From Nocardiopsis sp. YSL2 (GTDB taxonomy: Bacteria > Actinomycetota > Actinomycetes > Streptosporangiales > Streptosporangiaceae): DNA of 64,000 bases. The number at the start of each line of letters is the position of its first letter. Within the stretch, counting starts at the first letter, position 1. Both the position numbers and the translations under genes were made by a program. Under the pieces are notes generated by a model that ran no database searches, was not told the origin of the DNA, and worked only from the letters and a program-made list of their open reading frames with translations. Shown here in pieces: positions 35,711-45,049 of this stretch. The stretch lies in NCBI RefSeq assembly GCF_030555055.1, contig NZ_JAMOAO010000001.1, forward strand, positions 5,270,001 through 5,334,000. The letters are read 5' to 3'.

Positions 35711-35717
35711 GGCCCTC

Positions 35718-36017
35718 TCAGGAGCGGCCACGCGTCAGCACCGTGCCACGCACGGTGCTGACCTTGTCGCGCACGCGCGCCAGCGCGCCCCGAACCCGGG
35801 CCGCGGGGCCCTCGCGCTCCGCCTCCGGCACCGGAACGGGCCCGGGCGCCTCGGTGCCCTCCGCGGTCGCGGACGCCTCGGCCACACGCTCGCGCAGCCG
35901 GTCACGGACCTGGTCGGGAGTGTAGGCGCGGCGCTTGCGCTCGGCGCGGGCGATCGCCACACCGGTGGCCGCCACCCCCGCGAACGCGGCCACACCGAGA
36001 ACCTTCCACCAACGCAT
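35718..36017 (-). CDS. small membrane-anchored coiled protein
   Basis: 99 residues: an N-terminal helix (WWKVLGVAAFAGVAATGVAIA) followed by a basic, amphipathic stretch with repeated alanine/arginine/glutamate helices (RRAYTPDQVRDRLRERVAEA, ARVRGALARVRDKVSTVRG). Likely a membrane-tethered helical peptide. No family known to me. It converges with the preceding gene, with an 8-bp gap. Confidence 0.55.
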   Translation of the reverse strand: MRWWKVLGVAAFAGVAATGVAIARAERKRRAYTPDQVRDRLRERVAEASATAEGTEAPGPVPVPEAEREGPAARVRGALARVRDKVSTVRGTVLTRGRS

Positions 36018-36076
36018 GCCCCCACGCTACAGCCACGGGCGCGCACCGGGGCGGCGGGCGGGGGTAGGTTCTGAAC

Positions 36077-36727
36077 GTGACAGGTTCGAGCATCACCCTG
36101 GACAGGGCACTGGAGATCACCCGCACCGGCGACGCCTGGGTGTTCCGCGGGACCAGCGTGGCCGACCGCGCCATCCAGATCACCACGAACAGTCCCGTGA
36201 ACCACGTGGGCATGTCGGTCGTCGTCGACGACCTCCCGCCGCTGATGTGGCACGCCGAACTGGGCCGGTCGCTCACCGACATGTGGACCGGCACCCACCA
36301 CCGCGGCGTCCAGCTGCACGACCTGCGCGACGCGGTTCTCGTGTGGGGCCGCCGCTACGGCCAGAGGGCGTGGCTGCGCCAGCTCGATTCCGAGGCGGAC
36401 ACCGCCATGGAGGACGCGGTCCTGCGCACGGTCGCCCGCCTGGACGGCACGCCCTTCCCCTCCTCGGCGCGGATGGCCGCCCGGTGGCTGCGCGGCCGTG
36501 TGCCGCTGCGCCGCCTGCCGCTGACGCGGCGCGACCGCGAACGCACCCTGGAGAGCACCTACTGCGCGGAGGTGGTGGCCCTGACCTACGAGGCGATGGG
36601 GCTGCTGCCGGCCGGGCGCCGACCCGGCTACTACGACCCGGGCCGGTTCTGGAGCGGAAGCTCCCTGCACCTGGAGGCCGGTGCCCGGCTCGGCGGCGAG
36701 ATCCAGGTGGACCTGCCCGAGGCGTGA
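36077..36727 (+). CDS. permuted papain-like (YiiX-type) hydrolase
   Basis: 216 residues. NHVGMSVVVDD (His near residue 40) and a later TYCAEVVALTYEAMG (Cys near residue 157) form the permuted His...Cys pair of the YiiX/DUF830 group of NlpC/P60 cysteine hydrolases, which act on amide or ester bonds of lipids or peptides. No signal peptide is seen, so it is probably cytosolic. GTG or ATG start; ATG at 36077 used here. Confidence 0.7.
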   Translation: MTGSSITLDRALEITRTGDAWVFRGTSVADRAIQITTNSPVNHVGMSVVVDDLPPLMWHAELGRSLTDMWTGTHHRGVQLHDLRDAVLVWGRRYGQRAWLRQLDSEADTAMEDAVLRTVARLDGTPFPSSARMAARWLRGRVPLRRLPLTRRDRERTLESTYCAEVVALTYEAMGLLPAGRRPGYYDPGRFWSGSSLHLEAGARLGGEIQVDLPEA

Positions 36728-36731
36728 TCCC

Positions 36732-37244
36732 TCAGCCTGCGAAGGTCCACCGGGTGGGACCGTGGGCGAGGTCGTCCGCGGCGGGGAAGGCGTACACCGC
36801 CGCGGGTGCGATCGCGTACGCGCGGTAGGGCGGCGGGCCCGCGGTCGGCGCGCCCTGGGCGCCGGTCAGGAACCCGTCCCCGGGGGTCGGCGCCCAGCCG
36901 TACCGGTCGGCGTAGGCCAGGGCCACCCGTTCCAGCGGCTCGGCGCCCAGGACCGGTTCGGCGGTCCCCTCGACCACGGCGTGGACGCGGCCGGTGTCCA
37001 CAGCGAGGCTGACCCGGGCGTCCCGGACCAGACGGCGGGACTTGGCGGTGCCCTCACCGGAGGCGAAGCACGCGCGCCCGTCCACCCACACGGCCAGGAC
37101 CGGCCGGGTGTGCGGCCCGTCATCGCCGCGCGTGGTCGTCAGCCAGGCGGTCCCGGTGTTGCCCTCCAGGTGTGCCAGGACGTCCGGCCAGGCGCCGGGG
37201 GGTTCGTCGGTCAAGGACTCGGCGCGGGGGCGCGAGGGGTCCAT
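36732..37244 (-). CDS. pyridoxamine 5'-phosphate oxidase-like protein
   Basis: 170 residues. The ATG at 37244 is used because AAGGAG lies seven bases upstream; a start seven codons earlier has no such site. The split-barrel domain includes TAWLTTTRGDDGPHTRPVLAVWVDGRACFASGEGTAKSRRLVRDARVSL and a C-terminal FPAADDLAHGPTRWTF end. Family members bind FMN or F420 and reduce small molecules; this one is stand-alone. Confidence 0.7.
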   Translation of the reverse strand: MDPSRPRAESLTDEPPGAWPDVLAHLEGNTGTAWLTTTRGDDGPHTRPVLAVWVDGRACFASGEGTAKSRRLVRDARVSLAVDTGRVHAVVEGTAEPVLGAEPLERVALAYADRYGWAPTPGDGFLTGAQGAPTAGPPPYRAYAIAPAAVYAFPAADDLAHGPTRWTFAG

Positions 37245-37293
37245 CACGGCTCCTTCGGCGGTCATCGCTCGGCGTACGTGCGCCACGCTAGCG

Positions 37294-38664
37294 TCAGGCG
37301 GCGACCAACCGCGCGCGCCGCGCCCGCAGGGCGAAGGCCACGAAGACCACGGCCGCGCCGACGGCGGTGGCGAGCATGACCGTGGTCATGCTGGACAGGG
37401 TGACCGGGCCGGACAGGCCTGCGGTGGCGGCCAGGCCCGAACCGATGGCGAACTGCAGCGTGCCCAGCAGCGCCGATCCGCTGCCGGCCCGTGCCGCCGA
37501 CTGCCCCGACAGTGCCAGCGCGGTGGCGTTGGGCGAGATCAGTCCGGTGAACACCATCATGGCGAACAGGGCGGCGGTCACCGAGACCAGGCCGGCGCCG
37601 CCCGCGGCCTCCAGCACACCGATGGCCAGGACCGACAGGACGGCCCCGCCCAGTCCGAGCAGGAGCCGGCGGTGGATCTCCAGACGGCGGATCAACGCGA
37701 CGTTGACCTGGTTGCCCAGGATCATCCCGAGCGTGGTGACGGCGAAGACCAGGCTGAACTCCTGCGCGCTGGCCCCGAACCGGGACTGCGAGACGAAGGA
37801 GAACGTGGAGATGTAGGTGAAGCTCATCCCGAAGCTCAGCGCGAGCGTGAGCGTGGGGCCCACGAAGCGCACGTCGCGCAGCAGCTCGCCGAAGACCCGC
37901 ACCTGCTCGCCCACGCCGATCCGCCGCCGCTGGTCGGCCGGCAGGCTCTCGGGCAGGGCGAAGTGGACCAGGACGAGTGTCACCAGCCCCGCGGCACCGA
38001 GCGCGCCGAACACGATCTGCCACGAGCCCAGGAGGAGCAGCTGGCCGCCGATGACGGGGCCGAGCATCGGCGCCAGACCGGCGATCAGCACCAGCCGGGA
38101 GAAGAACGTCGCTGCGGCCTCGCCGTCGAAGACGTCGCGGACCACGGCACGGGAGATCACCAGCCCGGCCGCGGCGGACGCCCCCTGCACCAGCCGCAGC
38201 AGGCTGAAGGCCGCCACGTCGGGGACGAACATGATGGCGAACGTGGCGGCGGTGAACACGCCCAGGCCCACGAGCAGGGGGCCGCGCCGCCCCCACCGGT
38301 CGCTGAGCGGGCCGATGACGAGCTGGCCCAGGGCCAGCCCCGCCATGACCGAGGTCAGGGTGAGCTTGACGCTGGACTCACTGGTGCGCAGGTCGGTGGC
38401 GATCTGCGGCAGCGCGGGCAGGTACAGGTCGGTCGCGAGCGGGCCGATGGCCGAGAGCGCGCCCAGGACGGCGACGAGCAGCAGGGCGCGGCGGCGCGTC
38501 AGGGCGGGCGCGCCGCCGCGGGGCCCGGCGACCGCCTCGCGGCCCGTACCGGGCGCGGTGGCCGCCGGCTCCCGGTCGGCGGTCACCGCCGGGGCGTCGG
38601 GGTCGGCCGGGGCCGGTACGGCCGTGGGGGCGAGGCGCTCGGGGCGCGTGGACAGCAGTGTCAC
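37294..38664 (-). CDS. Bcr/CflA-family multidrug MFS exporter
   Basis: 456 residues, GTG start with GGAG. A disordered leader of about 55 residues precedes 12 helices. GPLSDRWGRRGPLLVG (loop 2-3) and ATDLYLPALPQIA near the start of helix 1 are typical of Bcr/CflA drug resistance transporters. The regulator is not adjacent. A GTATTACCAA/TTGGCAATAC imperfect inverted repeat lies upstream at 38829 and 38930. Confidence 0.8.
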   Translation of the reverse strand: MTLLSTRPERLAPTAVPAPADPDAPAVTADREPAATAPGTGREAVAGPRGGAPALTRRRALLLVAVLGALSAIGPLATDLYLPALPQIATDLRTSESSVKLTLTSVMAGLALGQLVIGPLSDRWGRRGPLLVGLGVFTAATFAIMFVPDVAAFSLLRLVQGASAAAGLVISRAVVRDVFDGEAAATFFSRLVLIAGLAPMLGPVIGGQLLLLGSWQIVFGALGAAGLVTLVLVHFALPESLPADQRRRIGVGEQVRVFGELLRDVRFVGPTLTLALSFGMSFTYISTFSFVSQSRFGASAQEFSLVFAVTTLGMILGNQVNVALIRRLEIHRRLLLGLGGAVLSVLAIGVLEAAGGAGLVSVTAALFAMMVFTGLISPNATALALSGQSAARAGSGSALLGTLQFAIGSGLAATAGLSGPVTLSSMTTVMLATAVGAAVVFVAFALRARRARLVAA

Positions 38665-38978
38665 AGGGAGCTCCAGGGCATGGCGAACGGAGGTCGAGCG
38701 AGATCGGGGCGCCGTGGACCGCCGTCGGGCGGGGCGCGGAAGAAGCGGTCCCTACAGGGACGCACCCCGGCTCCAACGTGCGACCAGGGGAGGGCAATCC
38801 CGGCTGTGCCGAGCCGTCCGCGTGATTCGTATTACCAATGTCGAACCGCCTGGACACAGGCGTTTTCGCCGTTCTGTGACCACTGGCATGGTCGCCGGGC
38901 GACCGGCCCTGGCTGTACTGCCACGAAGGTTGGCAATACCCGCCCCCGCCGGCGCCCCACGAACCGCGGGACGCGGAT
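38665..38978. promoter_or_regulatory. 314-bp region upstream of the Bcr-type exporter
   Basis: No gene. GTATTACCAA (38829-38838) and TTGGCAATAC (38930-38939) are inverted copies with one mismatch, about 90 bp apart, in an otherwise AT-richer stretch; this could be a pair of operator half-sites for a repressor acting on the exporter gene. Confidence 0.35.
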
Positions 38979-40193
38979 TCAGGAGTCGGCGGAGCGGGTG
39001 AGGGTGTGGGCGTACAGGGCGATCTCCAGCTCGAACCGGCGCTCGGCGTCGTCCAGGTCCGGGCCGAAGAGCTCGCGGATCCGGCGCAGCCGGTAGCGCA
39101 CCGTCTGCGGGTGCACGTAGAGGTGCTCGGCCACCCGGTTGGCGTTGTGCGCGTGGCGAAGCCAGGCCAACAGGGTCTCGGCCAGGCGATCGGCCTGGCC
39201 CTGGGGGAGCGCCGCCAGCGGTGCCAGACGGGTCCGGCACAGCAGGTCGAGCAGGTCGCGGTCGGCGAACAGCGCCAGCGCCACCAGGTGGTCGGAGCAG
39301 CGGATGAGGCCGCTGGTGTCCAGGACGCCGCGCTGGCCGAGTTCCAGCGCCTTCTGCGCGTAGCGCAGCGAGAGCGGAAGCCGGCTGAGCGGCACGGTCG
39401 GCCCGATCGCGGCGATCCGGCCCGCCAGCGCCGCGTCGAGCACCCGCCGCCGCCCCGGCCCGTCCGGGTCGGGCATGACCAGGTGGGCGTCGAGCCAGGT
39501 GACGTCGGTGAGGACGTCGGGTGGCAGGGCGGGGGCACCGGGCTCGGAGTTCTCACCGTCGGCCACGACCACGGCGGCTGCGGTCTGGGGCAGCTGCCAG
39601 CCGAGCATCCGGGCGTGGTGGGCGATGGTCTCCGGCGGGGCCGAGGGCTCGTTGAGCAGCAGCCGGACCAGGCGTCCGCGCTGGCGGTCCAGCTCCTCGC
39701 TGCGCTGGGCCCGCGCCTCGGCGTAGCCCTCGGTGGAGGCCACGGCCAGCTCGTCCATATGGAAGAAGATGGCGTCGGCGATGCGGAAGAGCGTGTCGGG
39801 GCTGATGCCGAGCGTCTCGCGGTGGTCGGTGAGGAAGCGGAACGACATCCGGGACCCCACCCGCAGGGCCGACTGCAGGGCGTCGAGGTTGCGGCCGTCG
39901 CGCAGTTCGTCGCGGCCCAGATCCCGGAACCGGGCCAGCAGGGGTTCGCGCGTGCTCTCCGGGGCCGCGACGAGGTCCCAGAAGCGCTCCACCGCCAGGG
40001 TCACCCCCTGAGTCAGGCGGCGGCCCAGGTCGCTGTCGGGCGGCACGTCGAACTCGGGGAAGAGGCGGCGGATCTCCTTGACGACCAGTTCGGTGCCGGT
40101 CGAGAGGTGGGGCCGCATCCGCGACGCCAGTTCCGGGGGGATGTGCCGCGCGGGGTGGCCGGCCCCACGGGTCTGGTAGGAACCGAACGTCAC
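38979..40193 (-). CDS. PucR/CdaR-type transcriptional regulator
   Basis: 404 residues, GTG start preceded by GAGGAGG. The N-terminal helical domain (about 1-180) precedes a GGDEF-like linker and the C-terminal HTH VAEHLYVHPQTVRYRLRRIREL (about residue 358). Similar architecture to the gene at 27122. It faces the Bcr-type exporter gene, which may be its target. Confidence 0.8.
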   Translation of the reverse strand: MTFGSYQTRGAGHPARHIPPELASRMRPHLSTGTELVVKEIRRLFPEFDVPPDSDLGRRLTQGVTLAVERFWDLVAAPESTREPLLARFRDLGRDELRDGRNLDALQSALRVGSRMSFRFLTDHRETLGISPDTLFRIADAIFFHMDELAVASTEGYAEARAQRSEELDRQRGRLVRLLLNEPSAPPETIAHHARMLGWQLPQTAAAVVVADGENSEPGAPALPPDVLTDVTWLDAHLVMPDPDGPGRRRVLDAALAGRIAAIGPTVPLSRLPLSLRYAQKALELGQRGVLDTSGLIRCSDHLVALALFADRDLLDLLCRTRLAPLAALPQGQADRLAETLLAWLRHAHNANRVAEHLYVHPQTVRYRLRRIRELFGPDLDDAERRFELEIALYAHTLTRSADS

Positions 40194-40498
40194 ACGTGCC
40201 TCCTCGTCCCCGCCGTCGCGCCTGACTGCCCGACACTAGGCGTCGCGCGGGCGCGGTGGTAGATCCGGGCAGGGCAAGGCCGGGGCGGCGGCTTTGTCAC
40301 GCCGATGACAAGGCGACGATGCGGGGCGGTGCGGGGGAGGGCGGGGCGGGCACCGGCCGCCGCGGCGCACTCACCGGGGTGACTAACCGGTGGGTAGCGT
40401 GCCGGCCGGCGCGGCCCTGGTCAGGGGCGGTCGGAGGTGCCGCGTCCGCCCAGGCGGACGGTGCCCGCTCCGGCCCGCCCGCCGTACCCGGTGCCCGG
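40194..40498. other. 305-bp gap
   Basis: GC-rich, no ORF with protein-like composition and no RNA or repeat that I can identify. Expected to contain the promoter of the PucR-type gene. Confidence 0.5.
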
Positions 40499-40912
40499 TC
40501 AGGCCCGCGTGTCCTCCGCCGCCTCTCGGGTGATCCGGTCGAACTGGGCGCCCATGGCCTCGGCGAGCGCGGTGGCTGCGCTGAGCGGGCGGACCATGAC
40601 GGTGAATTCGTCGATCAGCCCGTTCTCGTCCAGGTGCAGGAAGTCGCAGCCCTGGATCTCCCGGTCGCCGACGCGGGCGCGGAAGACCAGGGCGTGGTCA
40701 CGGCCGCCGGGGTCGGCGATCTCGCGCTCGTAGCGGAAGTCCTCGAACACGCGCAGGACACCGCGCAGGATCGCGGCGGTGATGGCCTTGCCCGGGTAGG
40801 GACGGAAGACGACGGGACTGGTGAAGACGACGTCCTCGGCCAGCAGAGCCGCCATGGCATCGGGGTCCCGGGCCTCCACGGCCGCGCGGAACGGGTGCAT
40901 GAGACGCTCCAT
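40499..40912 (-). CDS. SnoaL/NTF2-like polyketide-cyclase-type protein
   Basis: 137 residues with the SnoaL-like cone fold pattern: PFRAAVEARDPDAMAALLAEDVVFTSPV at the start and VGDREIQGCDFLHLDENGLIDEFTVMVRP at the end. Members act as cyclases, isomerases or unknown. Start assigned to ATG at 40912; a longer frame from 40969 runs into the PadR promoter. Divergent from a PadR gene, suggesting control by it. Confidence 0.65.
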   Translation of the reverse strand: MERLMHPFRAAVEARDPDAMAALLAEDVVFTSPVVFRPYPGKAITAAILRGVLRVFEDFRYEREIADPGGRDHALVFRARVGDREIQGCDFLHLDENGLIDEFTVMVRPLSAATALAEAMGAQFDRITREAAEDTRA

Positions 40913-41005
40913 ACTCAACTTGTTGAATAAGTGGAGCGGAAGGTAGCACGTCAGGACGCGATTAGTCACGGAAGTGAATAGTCACCATCGCACTACAGTG
41001 GTGCC

Positions 41006-41572
41006 ATGGCTCTGCGCAACGCGGTACTGGCCGCCCTCCTGGAGGGGCCCGCCTCCGGATACGACCTCGCCAAGATCTTCGACGCCTCGGTGGGCAACTT
41101 CTGGATGGCCACCCCGCAGCAGCTCTACCGCGAACTGGAGCGGATGGAGGCGGACGGGCTCATCGAGGCCACCGTCGTCGAGCAGAGCCGCCGTCCCAAC
41201 AAGCGCGTGTTCACCGCGACCGGCGAGGGCGAGCGGGTCCTGCGCGAGTTCACGGCGCGGGCCCCCAGGCCGACCGCGATCCGCGACGAGCTCATGGTGC
41301 AGGTGCAGTCCGTGGACGCGGGCGACGCCGAGGCCGTCCGGGCGGCCGTCGTCGCGCGCATGGAGTGGTCGAGCGCCAGACTGGCCCGCTACGAGCGGCT
41401 CCGCCTGCGCGAGCTCGACGGGCGCACCGAGGAGGAGCACCTCGCCCACGGCGGGCGCGTGGGGCCGTACCTCACCGTGCGGCGCGGCATCTCGCTGGAG
41501 CAGGAGAACCTCCGCTGGGGAGAGTGGGTGCTCACCGTGCTCGACCGGCGCGCCGCCCATCGGCCCGGCTGA
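41006..41572 (+). CDS. PadR-family transcriptional regulator
   Basis: 188 residues. The winged-helix DNA-binding domain (residues 1-85) has VLAALLEGPASGYDLAKIFDASVGNFWMATPQQLYRELERMEADGLI; the C-terminal part is a helical dimerisation/effector domain. PadR repressors respond to phenolic acids or drugs. An operator is expected in the 93-bp divergent gap, which has AGTCAC repeated at 40965 and 40980. Confidence 0.8.
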   Translation: MALRNAVLAALLEGPASGYDLAKIFDASVGNFWMATPQQLYRELERMEADGLIEATVVEQSRRPNKRVFTATGEGERVLREFTARAPRPTAIRDELMVQVQSVDAGDAEAVRAAVVARMEWSSARLARYERLRLRELDGRTEEEHLAHGGRVGPYLTVRRGISLEQENLRWGEWVLTVLDRRAAHRPG

Positions 41573-41699
41573 GCCTGGCGACGGTGCCGCGAATCGGCTT
41601 GGATTCTTTCGAAGAGATCGTGTTGCTCTGGCCGAGTCGGTCGCAATAAAAAGAAATACCCATTCGATTCACCGGCCTTTTCGTGGATATTGTGTGCGC

Positions 41700-42796
41700 A
41701 TGCACACCGACCTTTCCCGGCCCCCTGTCGCGCTGTCGGCGTCCGTCATGGCCCATCCCTCCCGCAGCGCCTCCGCGCACCGCGTCCTGTCCGGCCTGGC
41801 CCTGGACAACGCCCGCGTGGCCTACGACCCCGAGCCGGACGGGCCCGCCTCCTCCCTGCGCAGCGCACGGCTCGCCTACGCCGACGCCGCCCGTTTCCCC
41901 GGTACCCACCACCTCGTTCTGCAGGACGACATCACCTTCTCCCACGGATTCGTGGAATCAGCGCTCACCTGCCTTTCCCATCACCCCGATTCCGCCGTGT
42001 CCTTCTTCGTGGAATGGGGATCGCGCACCGCGTTCCTGGCCCGCTGGGCGGTGTTCACCGGCGCCGCGGCCGTTCCGGTCGTCAATCCCTACGTGCCGAC
42101 CCAGGCGCTCGCCCTGCCCCGCGGCCTGTCGGTCGACCTCGCGCGGTTCCTGGCCGAGGAGGTCGAGCACGGGGAGGCCGACGACGAGGCCGTCCGGCGG
42201 TTCCTGCGGGCCCGCGGCGTCCAGGCGCTGGTGATGGTGCCCAACCTGGTCGAACACGACGACCTGCCGAGCCTGACCGGCAACAACGGTCACGGGGCGC
42301 GCCACTCGGTCTGCTTCGCCCCGGAGGGGGCCGCGCACGACGCCTCCGTCCTGGAGCCGCCCCGCCTGCTGCCCATGGTCGCCTGGAACGTCGGCCGGGC
42401 GGTCGTCGTCGACCTCCACCACGACGTGCCCGCCACGCGCCGTCCGACGCTCGACGTCCTGGGAGCGTGGGGCGCCACCGAGAACGGCCTGCGCGCGGCC
42501 CTGGACCGGGCGATCGGCCCCCACCCGTACCCGGTCGCCCCCGACCTGCTGTTCGAGGCCTGGATCACCGCCGTGGCCCTGGGCGCGCTGCAGGAGCGGC
42601 ACTGGCCGGGCACCGTCCGCCCGTTGCGGGGCCGCCTGGACGAACCGCTGGTGGCGCGGGCCCTGGCCACCCTCGTGCCTGGCGCGCTGCGGGTCTTCGC
42701 CGACCCGGCCGCCCTGCGCCGGCGCGCCGACGATCTCACCCTGCTGGTCCTGGCCGCCATGGAGTACGGAGCCGTCCCTGCCGTCCCGGCGGTTGA
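41700..42796 (+). CDS. glycosyltransferase-like protein (end uncertain, no in-frame stop)
   Basis: The ATG at 41700 begins a chain whose middle (HHLVLQDDITFSHGFVESAL) carries an acidic QDDI metal-binding-like motif of GT-A glycosyltransferases; NPYVPTQALALP and later segments are typical of a conserved actinobacterial family. From about residue 355 the homologous part ends, but the frame has no stop until 44423, deep inside the antisense strand of the MFS gene. A +1 shift just before 42796 would meet the TGA at 42794-42796, so I end it there. Sequencing error or a real loss of the stop codon are both possible. Confidence 0.55.
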
Positions 42797-42872
42797 CCGC
42801 CCACTCCCGGCAGCGAGGTCAGGGCACGGGCGGGTACCGGCGCTCGCCGCCCGGCGGAGCCGGAACCGGTCG

Positions 42873-44093
42873 TCACCCGAGGGCGTGCTCGCGGGTCCGC
42901 GCGGCGCGGACCACCCGGACGGCCACCGCGGAGGCGGCCAGGCAGTACCCGCCCAGGGCCGCGATCTGGGCGGGGAAGGGCACGGCGGCATCGATCAGCA
43001 GACCCGCGACGCCCGGACCGGCCGCGGACGCGAAGACCAGTACGGCCACCACCACGGATCTGATCGATCCCAGGTGCCGCACCCCGTACACCTCCGGCCA
43101 CACCGCGCCGAACAGCCCCAGCGACAACCCGTTGGTCACCCCGTACAGGGCCATGAACGCGAACACGCTCCACGGCCCCTCGGCCGCCGCCAGCACCAGC
43201 AGGCCGCAGGCCAGGGGGAGCAGGAACACCGGTGTCAGCCGCAGTGCGGTGAACCGGTCCACGAGGAAGCCGCCGACGAGGTTGAACACCACCGTCAGGA
43301 CGGCGTAGACCACGAACGCCGACGCGAACAGCGCCGGGGCCCATCCGCGCGACTCCACCAGGTGCGCCTGGTGGAAGAAGACCGTGTTGCCGATCAGCGC
43401 GGGCGCGGCTATCACGGCCAGCAGGAGGTGGAAGGCGGGATCGCGCAGCGCCGCCCGGCGGGTCCACCCGCCCGCGGGCCGCGCGCCGGTCGCGGCGGGA
43501 CCGGTGTCGGGAACGCGCTCGCGTCCGGTCAGCGCGGCGAGCGGCCACAACAGCACCAACAGGCCGGCGGCCACCAGCCACCACGTCTCGCGCCATCCCG
43601 CGACGGCCACCACCGCCACCACCAGCAGGGGCAGGACGGCCTCCGCGGTGTTGAGGCCCAGTGTGGCGACGGAGGTCGCGCGTCCGCGCTCGCGGTCGAA
43701 CCACCGCCCGGTCAGGGTGAAGGCGGTGTGCGGCATCAGGCCCTGGCCGAACAGGCGCAGGGCGAACAGCGCGGCCACGAGCACGGCCACGTGGGTGGCG
43801 GAGGCCATCGCCGCCGCGCCGACCGCGAGCAGCGGCACGGTGACCAGCACCACCGTGCGGGCGGGCCACAGGTCGACCATCCGGCCGACCTGCGTCAGGA
43901 CCAGGGCGCCGGCGAGCGTGGCGACCATGAACAGCGAGCCGAACGCCCCGTGCGAGAGCCCGTGCTCGGCGCGGATGTCGGCGGAGAACAGCGAGACGAA
44001 GAAGGTCTGCCCGAACGACGAGCATCCGAAGAGCAGGAAGCCGCTCGCGAGCCACCGCCGCTCGGTGAACAGGAAGCGCGGATAACTCGGCAT
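42873..44093 (-). CDS. MFS transporter
   Basis: 406 residues from the ATG at 44093. Twelve hydrophobic segments, with LTQVGRMVDLWPARTVVL as the loop 2-3 signature and long cytosolic loops after helix 6. Monocarboxylate/oxalate-formate-like group. Substrate unknown. The whole gene lies under the extended plus-strand glycosyltransferase frame, which is why I judge that extension false. Confidence 0.8.
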   Translation of the reverse strand: MPSYPRFLFTERRWLASGFLLFGCSSFGQTFFVSLFSADIRAEHGLSHGAFGSLFMVATLAGALVLTQVGRMVDLWPARTVVLVTVPLLAVGAAAMASATHVAVLVAALFALRLFGQGLMPHTAFTLTGRWFDRERGRATSVATLGLNTAEAVLPLLVVAVVAVAGWRETWWLVAAGLLVLLWPLAALTGRERVPDTGPAATGARPAGGWTRRAALRDPAFHLLLAVIAAPALIGNTVFFHQAHLVESRGWAPALFASAFVVYAVLTVVFNLVGGFLVDRFTALRLTPVFLLPLACGLLVLAAAEGPWSVFAFMALYGVTNGLSLGLFGAVWPEVYGVRHLGSIRSVVVAVLVFASAAGPGVAGLLIDAAVPFPAQIAALGGYCLAASAVAVRVVRAARTREHALG

Positions 44094-44288
44094 GCGGGCG
44101 ACTCCCGGGGGCTCGTGTCGGCCCCTGATCCTAGGGCGTCGGCGGCGGACGCCGCCCACTCCCTGCGGGACCCCCGATCGGCCGGGGACGCCCGAACCGT
44201 CGCGACCGGGTGCCGCCCGGACCTGTTCGAGTCATCGCGTGCCCGGTCGGCGCGCCTCCCGGTCCCAGAGCCCCGGGGAACCGCCCGC

Positions 44289-44323
44289 GGCCGGTCGGCG
44301 GTGGGCGCCTCCACCGACCGGCC
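44289..44323 (-). terminator. hairpin after the mycothiol operon
   Basis: Inverted repeat GGCCGGTCGG (44289-44298) with CCGACCGGCC (44314-44323), extended inside by GGTGG/CCACC; it lies 94 bp past the stop of the minus-strand MBL gene. Confidence 0.5.
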
Positions 44324-44416
44324 CTCCCCCCGTCCGCCGCCATCGCCCCTGGGGCGCGACGCGCAGGGCGGGGCCGCCACCCTCGACCGAGAGCCTCCGG
44401 CTCCCGTCCTTCGTGA

Positions 44417-45049
44417 TCAGTGACCGCGGTCGATCCACTCCTGCAGGTGGGGCGCCTCCGCGCCGATGGTGGTCGACCCGCCGTGGCCGGTGTGCACCTC
44501 GGTCTCCGGCGGCAGCGTCAGCAGCCGGTCGCGGATGGACCCGACGATGGTCGGGAAGTCCGAATAGGACCGTCCCGTCGCCCCCGGACCGCCCTGGAAC
44601 AGGGTGTCGCCGCTGAACAGCGCCCCGAGCTCGGGCGCGTACAGGCACACCGCGCCGGGCGCGTGCCCCGGTGTGTGCAGCACGGTCAGTTCCGTCCCCG
44701 CGACCTTGACGGACTGCCCGTCGGCGAGCTCGCCGTCCGGCCCCCGCTCGGGGTGGGTCATGTCCCACAGCACCCGGTCGTCCGGATGCAGCAGGATCGG
44801 TGCGCCGGCGGCCTCCGCCACCTCCACGGCGGCGTTGACGTGGTCGTTGTGGCCGTGCGTGCAGACCACGGCCACCACTCGGCGCCCGTCCACAGCCGCC
44901 AGGATGGCGTCCGCGTCGTGCGGGGCGTCGATGACCACGACCTCGTCGTCGTCACCGATCAGCCAGACGTTGTTGTCGACCTCCCACGATCCGCCGTCCA
45001 GGGTGAAGACCCCGGTCGTGGTCAGGTGGTCCACCCGTGCTCCGCTCAC
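44417..45049 (-). CDS. MBL-fold hydrolase, probable S-formylmycothiol hydrolase partner
   Basis: 210 residues, GTG start overlapping the stop of the dehydrogenase gene by four bases. The metallo-beta-lactamase motif THGHNDH (about residue 66) with HTPGHAPG, SGDTLF and a final GHGGSTT carries two zinc ions. Glyoxalase-II-like MBL proteins next to mycothiol-dependent formaldehyde dehydrogenase (as in mycobacterial Rv2259/Rv2260-type pairs) are thought to release formate or recycle mycothiol. Cytosolic. Confidence 0.8.
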   Translation of the reverse strand: MSGARVDHLTTTGVFTLDGGSWEVDNNVWLIGDDDEVVVIDAPHDADAILAAVDGRRVVAVVCTHGHNDHVNAAVEVAEAAGAPILLHPDDRVLWDMTHPERGPDGELADGQSVKVAGTELTVLHTPGHAPGAVCLYAPELGALFSGDTLFQGGPGATGRSYSDFPTIVGSIRDRLLTLPPETEVHTGHGGSTTIGAEAPHLQEWIDRGH

